In this document: positions 15,112 to 18,837 of the stretch, piece by piece
How positions within the stretch are numbered: the stretch's first letter is position 1
How the letters are laid out: the number at the start of each line of letters is the position of its first letter
Assembly: GCA_050739575.1 (NCBI GenBank)
Contig: JBOIBN010000049.1
Location: 1 to 18,837, forward strand
Direction of reading: 5' to 3'
Length of the DNA: 18,837 nt
DNA from: JBOIBN01 sp050739575
GTDB lineage: Bacteria > Pseudomonadota > Gammaproteobacteria > JAKDMP01
Notes under the pieces: generated by a model
Seen by the model: only the letters and a program-made list of their open reading frames with translations
Told to the model about the DNA's origin: nothing
Databases searched by the model: none
Translations under genes and position numbers: made by a program

Positions 15112-15708
15112 TCAGTCAGGCGTACGCTTTATGAAAAAGCGCCACTCGGCGTCGCGATGTTCGGGTTGCGCATAATCAATGCCGATGCGCGGACTTTTGC
15201 CGATCGAACGCGGCGGCAAGACCGGCCCGGCTTCGATCCAGAGCGCCTCGCCGCGGGTAAGATCGTGCCCGTTGAGACCGCGATCGATCGCCAGTGCCTG
15301 GCACAGTTTGCCCGGTCCGTCGGCGAGCAGTCGGCGTCCGTTTCGCAATTGAAGCATGGTCGGCTCGCCTTCGAGCGGCCGGAGGGCGCGAATGAGCACG
15401 GCCGCGGCGCGGCCCTCGCGGCCGGCGACGACGTTCATGCAGTTGTGCATGCCATACACGAAATAAACATAGACGTGCCCGCCCGGTCCGAACATCACGG
15501 CGTTGCGCGGCGTGCGCCCGCGAAAGGCATGGCTTGCACTGTCGCGTTCGCCAAGATATGCCTCGACCTCGCTGACGATGCCGACCAGCCGTTCGCCCTC
15601 GTATTCGCGTACCAGTTTCTTGCCGAGCAGGTTCCGTGCAACGACCAGCGGGCCGCGTGCATAGAACTCGCGCGGCAGCGGATTCCTTTTGAAAGTTCTG
15701 GCCGTCAT
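15112..15708 (-). CDS. mpg: 3-methyladenine DNA glycosylase (Mpg/AAG type)
   Basis: Monofunctional glycosylase that excises alkylated and deaminated purines in base-excision repair. The 198-aa product matches the AAG fold family: LPREFYARGPLVVARNLLGK, the catalytic-glutamate motif SEVEAYLG (E49 and Y51, equivalent to human E125 and Y127), SHAFRGRTPRN, YVYFVYGMHNCMNVV, VLIRALRPLEG and DGPGKLCQAL. Its ATG at 15708 overlaps the macro-domain stop by 4 nt (ATGA) and has no Shine-Dalgarno, implying reinitiation after the macro gene. A run of C6T3 directly before it forms a potential -1 slippery site that would fuse the two proteins. It converges with tRNA-Phe. Confidence 0.95.
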   Translation of the reverse strand: MTARTFKRNPLPREFYARGPLVVARNLLGKKLVREYEGERLVGIVSEVEAYLGERDSASHAFRGRTPRNAVMFGPGGHVYVYFVYGMHNCMNVVAGREGRAAAVLIRALRPLEGEPTMLQLRNGRRLLADGPGKLCQALAIDRGLNGHDLTRGEALWIEAGPVLPPRSIGKSPRIGIDYAQPEHRDAEWRFFIKRTPD

Positions 15709-15714
15709 AAAGGG
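15705..15714 (-). other. Potential -1 ribosomal slippery heptamer at the macro/mpg junction
   Basis: On the minus strand the last macro-domain codons are CCC CCT TTA TGA. The phase gives a canonical X XXY YYZ heptamer, C CCT TTA (15714-15708), immediately before the stop. A -1 slip would read CCC TTT ATG and enter the mpg frame. Possible downstream pairing is GCCGCG with CGCGGC about 30 nt later; no upstream Shine-Dalgarno-like stimulator was found. This is a candidate only. Confidence 0.3.
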
Positions 15715-16250
15715 GGGCAGCCGCGCTCGGCGACTGCCTCGAACGCGCGCTCGACCGTGCGCTGCATCTCCCCTCCGAACAGCACGAAGCGCAGCAGACG
15801 AACGTGTTCGAGCGTCGGCGCGAGATCGCGGATCGCGCGTGCGCTCACCTTGGCCACGTCCCCTGCCGGGTAACCGAAGGCGCCGGTCGAGATCGCCGGG
15901 AAAGCGACGCTTTGCATGACCTTTTCCTCGGCGAGGCGAAGCGCGTTGCGGTAGCAGTCGGCGAGCAATTTCGCCGCCGGTTCGTCGCGACCGTACACCG
16001 GCCCGAGACAATGGATCACCCAGCGGTTGGGAAGATCGTGCCCTCCGGTCACGACCGCCTCACCCGGCGCGATCGGCGCCAGCGGGCGGCATTCCTCCGC
16101 GAGCCCCGGACCGGCCGCGCGATGAATCGCGCCCGCGACGCCGCCGCCCGGCAGGAGTTCGGCGTTGGCCGCGTTCACCACGGCATCCACGTCGTGCTGG
16201 CGGACGATGTCGCCGCACACGATCTCCACCGTGACCTTGCCGAACCGCAT
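15705..16250 (-). CDS. Macro-domain protein (O-acetyl-ADP-ribose deacetylase / ADP-ribose hydrolase type)
   Basis: Macro domains of the MacroD/YmdB type bind ADP-ribose and hydrolyse O-acetyl-ADP-ribose or remove mono-ADP-ribose from proteins or nucleic acid. The 181-aa product is a single macro domain: VEIVCGDI, VVNAANAELLPGGGVAGAIHRAAG (VNAAN 25-29, GGGVAGAIH 35-43) and the second ligand loop FPAISTGAFGYP. The Asn pair and Gly-rich loop needed in active MacroD enzymes are present. ATG 16250 is preferred; GTG 16262 is an in-frame alternative adding four residues. Neither has an ideal Shine-Dalgarno (AGG about 11 nt before the ATG). The 3' end overlaps mpg by 4 nt, tying an ADP-ribose eraser to a DNA alkylation-repair enzyme. 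The physiological substrate is unknown. Confidence 0.92.
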   Translation of the reverse strand: MRFGKVTVEIVCGDIVRQHDVDAVVNAANAELLPGGGVAGAIHRAAGPGLAEECRPLAPIAPGEAVVTGGHDLPNRWVIHCLGPVYGRDEPAAKLLADCYRNALRLAEEKVMQSVAFPAISTGAFGYPAGDVAKVSARAIRDLAPTLEHVRLLRFVLFGGEMQRTVERAFEAVAERGCPPL

Positions 16251-16300
16251 TATCGCTTGCACCTGAACCAGGAATTCAACCCTTTCGTCGAAGCTTTTTG

Positions 16301-16597
16301 CTATCGCGAGCGCGAGCGCTTTCCGGCCCGCAGATAAATCTCATCGTCGCGTCTTGGCCCAACAGCGATCACCAGCACCTCGATTGCACGCGCATCAACG
16401 CGAAATACGATGCGTGTCTCGCCGACTCGTATCCGTCGGCATCCGGCGAGATCATGCCGCAATAATTTACCGAACTTGTCCGGCTCTCCGTGCCGGATGC
16501 GCTTGTCAATGGCGGCGACGACGCGGCCGGCCTCGGCGCGTCCCAGCCTGCGCAGATCATCCGGCACATCCGGATGATAGATGACGGTCCAAGTCAT
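16301..16597 (-). CDS. RelE/ParE-superfamily toxin
   Basis: A 98-aa basic protein of the type II toxin superfamily; RelE members cut mRNA at the ribosome, ParE members inhibit gyrase. Visible family features are the N-terminal WTVIYHPDVPDDLRRLGR with a following helix, KLLRHDLAGCRRIRVGETRIVFRVD in short pieces, and VLVIAVGPRRDDEIY near the end. The RIRVG-x-x-RIVFRVD pattern and the RRDDEIY end favour RelE over ParE, but the activity cannot be settled by eye. Its ATG shares one base with the antitoxin stop (TGATG), the usual antitoxin-first arrangement. It is transcribed from the promoter at 16916-16944. Confidence 0.88.
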   Translation of the reverse strand: MTWTVIYHPDVPDDLRRLGRAEAGRVVAAIDKRIRHGEPDKFGKLLRHDLAGCRRIRVGETRIVFRVDARAIEVLVIAVGPRRDDEIYLRAGKRSRSR

Positions 16598-16881
16598 CAG
16601 TCTGTGTCGCCAAACTCCGCCATGATCTCGTCATGGGAGACGGCCTTGGCGGGATTGAATTCCGCCAGACGCGCGGCTGCAATCGCTTCGATGCGCAGGT
16701 CTTCGAGTTCGTCGAGCTGGGCCTCGTACTCCTCGATCGAAAGCAAAACCGCGGCAGGCTTGTTGTCCCGCATCACCACCATCTTGCTTTTGCCGCCGCG
16801 CGACAACGCATCCAGCAAATCCTTGGTCTTGCGGGACAAATCCGTCGAATTGACGACCTGCTCGGCACGTTCGATAAGCAT
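16597..16881 (-). CDS. Phd/YefM-family antitoxin
   Basis: A 94-aa, acidic-tailed antitoxin that would bind and neutralise the adjacent toxin and repress its own promoter. The N-terminal half carries the Phd/YefM DNA-binding fold pattern: STDLSRKTKDLLDAL, KSKMVVMRDNKPAAVLLSIEEYEAQ. The C-terminal part (about 60-94) is the probably flexible toxin-binding tail. A near-perfect Shine-Dalgarno AGGAGG (16894-16889) lies 7 nt before ATG 16881, stronger than anything at the toxin start, which fits excess antitoxin production. A strong promoter with an inverted repeat lies immediately upstream. Confidence 0.9.
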   Translation of the reverse strand: MLIERAEQVVNSTDLSRKTKDLLDALSRGGKSKMVVMRDNKPAAVLLSIEEYEAQLDELEDLRIEAIAAARLAEFNPAKAVSHDEIMAEFGDTD

Positions 16882-16910
16882 CTTTTGGCCTCCTGATATT
16901 GCGCGTCAGA

Positions 16911-16944
16911 ATCAGATTATATCCTGATACAAACACTCGTCCAA
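16911..16944 (-). promoter_or_regulatory. Toxin-antitoxin promoter and operator
   Basis: On the minus strand TTGGAC (16944-16939) and a perfect -10 TATAAT (16921-16916) are separated by 17 nt. The inverted repeat ATCAG-N8-CTGAT (16928-16911) encloses the -10 exactly, and a further ATCAG lies downstream near the Shine-Dalgarno. Binding of the antitoxin there would block RNA polymerase, the usual autoregulation of such modules. The leader would be about 28 nt. Confidence 0.75.
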
Positions 16945-16984
16945 TGCGACACCAGCTTCGCGGCCTCCAAGGAGCGGCTTGGCT

Positions 16985-18837
16985 TCAGCGGCGCGCGAAC
17001 AAGCGCGCGGAGGCGTCCACTTCGCCCGTTTCGCCGCTTAGCGTCAGGGTATCGTTGGCCTGCACGACGGTCGCCATCTCCGGAACGAGCGTCGCGTCGC
17101 CGCGCTCGATGCGCAGCACCCGCACGCTCGGCGGCAGGCCGATATGCCTGATCGCATACCCGACGAGCGACTGGTTCTGCAGCTTGACCACCCGCACCTC
17201 CTGATCCTCGCCCGGGTCGGCACCGACGGAGAGCGCGGCCGGATTGACCACCAGCCCTTCGAGCATGAGCAGCGTGGAGTATTGCGGGTTGACGATCCGC
17301 ACACTCGATTCGCGAAAGCGCGGATTGTCGGCGGGACTCTCGACCCAGGCGATGACGTTGCGGGTGGCAAACACCTCACGCGCAAGGCGGGCGATGGTGA
17401 AGTTTTCGATGCCGTCCTCGGCCATGGCGACGACCGTGCCAGCCTCGGCCATGCCCGCTTCGCGCAACCGCTCCAGGAGACTCGCCCGCGAGCCTTCACT
17501 CGGGGCTTCAAGCGACCCGGAAGGTTTGGAATCCTTCACCAGGACCACGTCGAGATCATGCAATCTGAGTCGTTCGGCGAGCGCCTCCGCCTCGGGACGC
17601 GCACCCACGATGAACACCCGGTCGCACGCGCGGTGCTTGCGCGGCAACACCCGGCTGAAGAGTATCGGCGAGACCGTACAGGTCACCACCGCCACCAGAA
17701 TGATGGCCGAGTTGACCGCCTCGGAGATGACCCCGATCTCGAGGCCAATCGCCGCCACCGCAACGATGAACGAAAGCCGCGCGCTCAGCAATGCGCCGGC
17801 GGCGAAGGTCTCGCGCCAAGTGTAGCCGAGGCGCATCGCAAGCGCCGCGATGAACTTCACCCCGTAGGCGATGACGATCAGGACCGGCACCAGCTCGAGC
17901 GTCGCGCGCGAGCCCATCAGGGCGCCGAGATCGAACTTTACGCCCACCATGATGAAAAATATGGGGATGAAAAATCCGTAGCCGATGGCGTCGAGCTTCT
18001 CCCGCAGCATGCCGCCGCCGCTGCCGGAAAGAAGCGAAATGATGACGCCGGCAAGAAAGGCGCCGAGGATGTTCGCTATTCCCAGACTTTCCGCCAACGC
18101 CATAAAAATCAGCGTCACGGCGAACGCCGCGCGCACCCGGATCTGGGCGGTCGCGGTGGAAAGTGCCTGCATGATGCGGCGCGCCGGCGCGTGGCGCTGA
18201 AAGCGGGCGCCGAGACGATACACCGCGAGAAACGCGGCGAACAGCACCAGTACCAGCAACACGCGTGCATTCGCGCCGTGACTGAGGTACAACACATAGG
18301 CGCTGATGAGCAAAATCGTCACGAAGTCCGCGAGCAGCGCGCTCATCAGGATGGAGCGCCCGAAATTGTTCGTGGTCAGCCCGCGCTCCTTGAGCACCGG
18401 CGCCACCACGCCCAGCGACGTGGTGGTGAGTATCATCGCCATGATCCAGGGATCGCTCGCGAGGCCCCAGCGCACCAACTCGAACCCGGCCGCGAGCGAA
18501 ATGCCGGCGGAGAGCACGAACATCGCCGCGCCGACAAAGAAGGGATTGCGCACCACACGCCGGCGCCCGAGGCCCCGCCGCATCATCGTCGCCTCGGAGA
18601 AGTTGATCTCCAGCCCCGAGAGGAACATGAGATACGCGAAACCGAACACCGACAGCACCTGAAGCACGACGTCGGTGTGAATCAGGTTGAAACCGCTCTT
18701 GCCAAAAACAATGCCGGCCACGATCTCGCCCACCACCACGGGGATGCCGAAGCGTTTGATCGGCGACAGCAGCACGGGCACAAGGAAGGCCAGCGCCACG
18801 ACGATCAGCAACGGGACAAACGAAAAATCCGCTTCGT
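16985..18837 (-). CDS. KefB/KefC-type cation:proton antiporter with RCK domains; 5' end outside window
   Basis: Monovalent cation:proton antiporter-2 family protein, probably exchanging K+ or Na+ for H+ across the inner membrane. At least 617 residues are present and the frame is open through the right edge, so the true start lies beyond it; the upstream residues (EADFSFVPLL) are typical of the family N-terminus. Residues about 1-390 form roughly 12 membrane segments, with PVVVGEIVAGIVFG, FLSGLEINF, TTTSLGVVAPVLKE and GAFLAGVIISLL. The C-terminal part has an RCK_N-like fold (starting VFIVGARPEAEALAERL) and an RCK_C-like domain (VRVVKLQNQSLVGYAI). The usual GxGxxG nucleotide motif is replaced by GARPEA. 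Which ion is transported cannot be read. No terminator is seen before the downstream TA promoter. Confidence 0.9.
   Translation of the reverse strand, partial: EADFSFVPLLIVVALAFLVPVLLSPIKRFGIPVVVGEIVAGIVFGKSGFNLIHTDVVLQVLSVFGFAYLMFLSGLEINFSEATMMRRGLGRRRVVRNPFFVGAAMFVLSAGISLAAGFELVRWGLASDPWIMAMILTTTSLGVVAPVLKERGLTTNNFGRSILMSALLADFVTILLISAYVLYLSHGANARVLLVLVLFAAFLAVYRLGARFQRHAPARRIMQALSTATAQIRVRAAFAVTLIFMALAESLGIANILGAFLAGVIISLLSGSGGGMLREKLDAIGYGFFIPIFFIMVGVKFDLGALMGSRATLELVPVLIVIAYGVKFIAALAMRLGYTWRETFAAGALLSARLSFIVAVAAIGLEIGVISEAVNSAIILVAVVTCTVSPILFSRVLPRKHRACDRVFIVGARPEAEALAERLRLHDLDVVLVKDSKPSGSLEAPSEGSRASLLERLREAGMAEAGTVVAMAEDGIENFTIARLAREVFATRNVIAWVESPADNPRFRESSVRIVNPQYSTLLMLEGLVVNPAALSVGADPGEDQEVRVVKLQNQSLVGYAIRHIGLPPSVRVLRIERGDATLVPEMATVVQANDTLTLSGETGEVDASARLFARR

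Overview
The window looks like chromosomal core DNA of a GC-rich gammaproteobacterium. Two neighbourhoods suggest this: thiS-thiG-trmB, and asmA-like/mutY/yggX with tRNA genes nearby. There are no phage, transposase or CRISPR genes. Two complete tRNA genes are present, Gly(CCC) and Phe(GAA). The genus cannot be fixed from the sequence alone.

Layout. (1) Positions 1-2154, minus strand: a secreted FG-GAP beta-propeller protein with a C-terminal DUF11-like region. It is interrupted by an apparent one-base frameshift near 1305 and runs off the left edge. (2) Positions 2281-4092, minus strand: thiS, thiG and trmB, coupled by 1-nt stop/start overlaps and closed by a good intrinsic terminator. They provide the sulfur carrier and synthase for the thiamin thiazole, then tRNA m7G46 methylation. 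(3) Positions 4162-8826, plus strand: a chorismatase of the FkbO/Hyg5/XanB2 family, tRNA-Gly, an AsmA-family envelope protein, mutY (17-bp overlap) and yggX. (4) Positions 8836-11252, minus strand: egtB and egtD for ergothioneine synthesis, separated by a 9-bp-periodic inverted repeat element. egtB has a promoter with a perfect 12-bp palindrome in the spacer and may be leaderless. (5) Positions 11342-14817, minus strand: a four-gene Mla/MCE lipid transporter (STAS-MlaE permease, ATPase, MCE protein, PqiC-like lipoprotein). (6) Position 15020: tRNA-Phe with its own promoter. (7) Positions 15112-16250, minus strand: a macro-domain hydrolase overlapping a 3-methyladenine DNA glycosylase. (8) Positions 16301-16944, minus strand: a RelE/ParE-type toxin and Phd/YefM-type antitoxin with a clear promoter/operator. 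(9) Position 16985 to the right edge, minus strand: a KefB/KefC-type cation:proton antiporter with a C-terminal RCK module, lacking its N-terminus.

Several genes share a damage-defence theme: MutY (8-oxoG:A repair), YggX (protection of Fe-S proteins), ergothioneine (redox thiol), Mpg (alkylation repair) and the macro domain (ADP-ribose removal). This is an inference from families, not evidence of co-regulation. The most unusual local signals are a canonical -1 slippery heptamer (C CCT TTA) directly before the macro-domain stop, in register to fuse it to Mpg, and the egtB promoter architecture. Neither amounts to a demonstrated new system.
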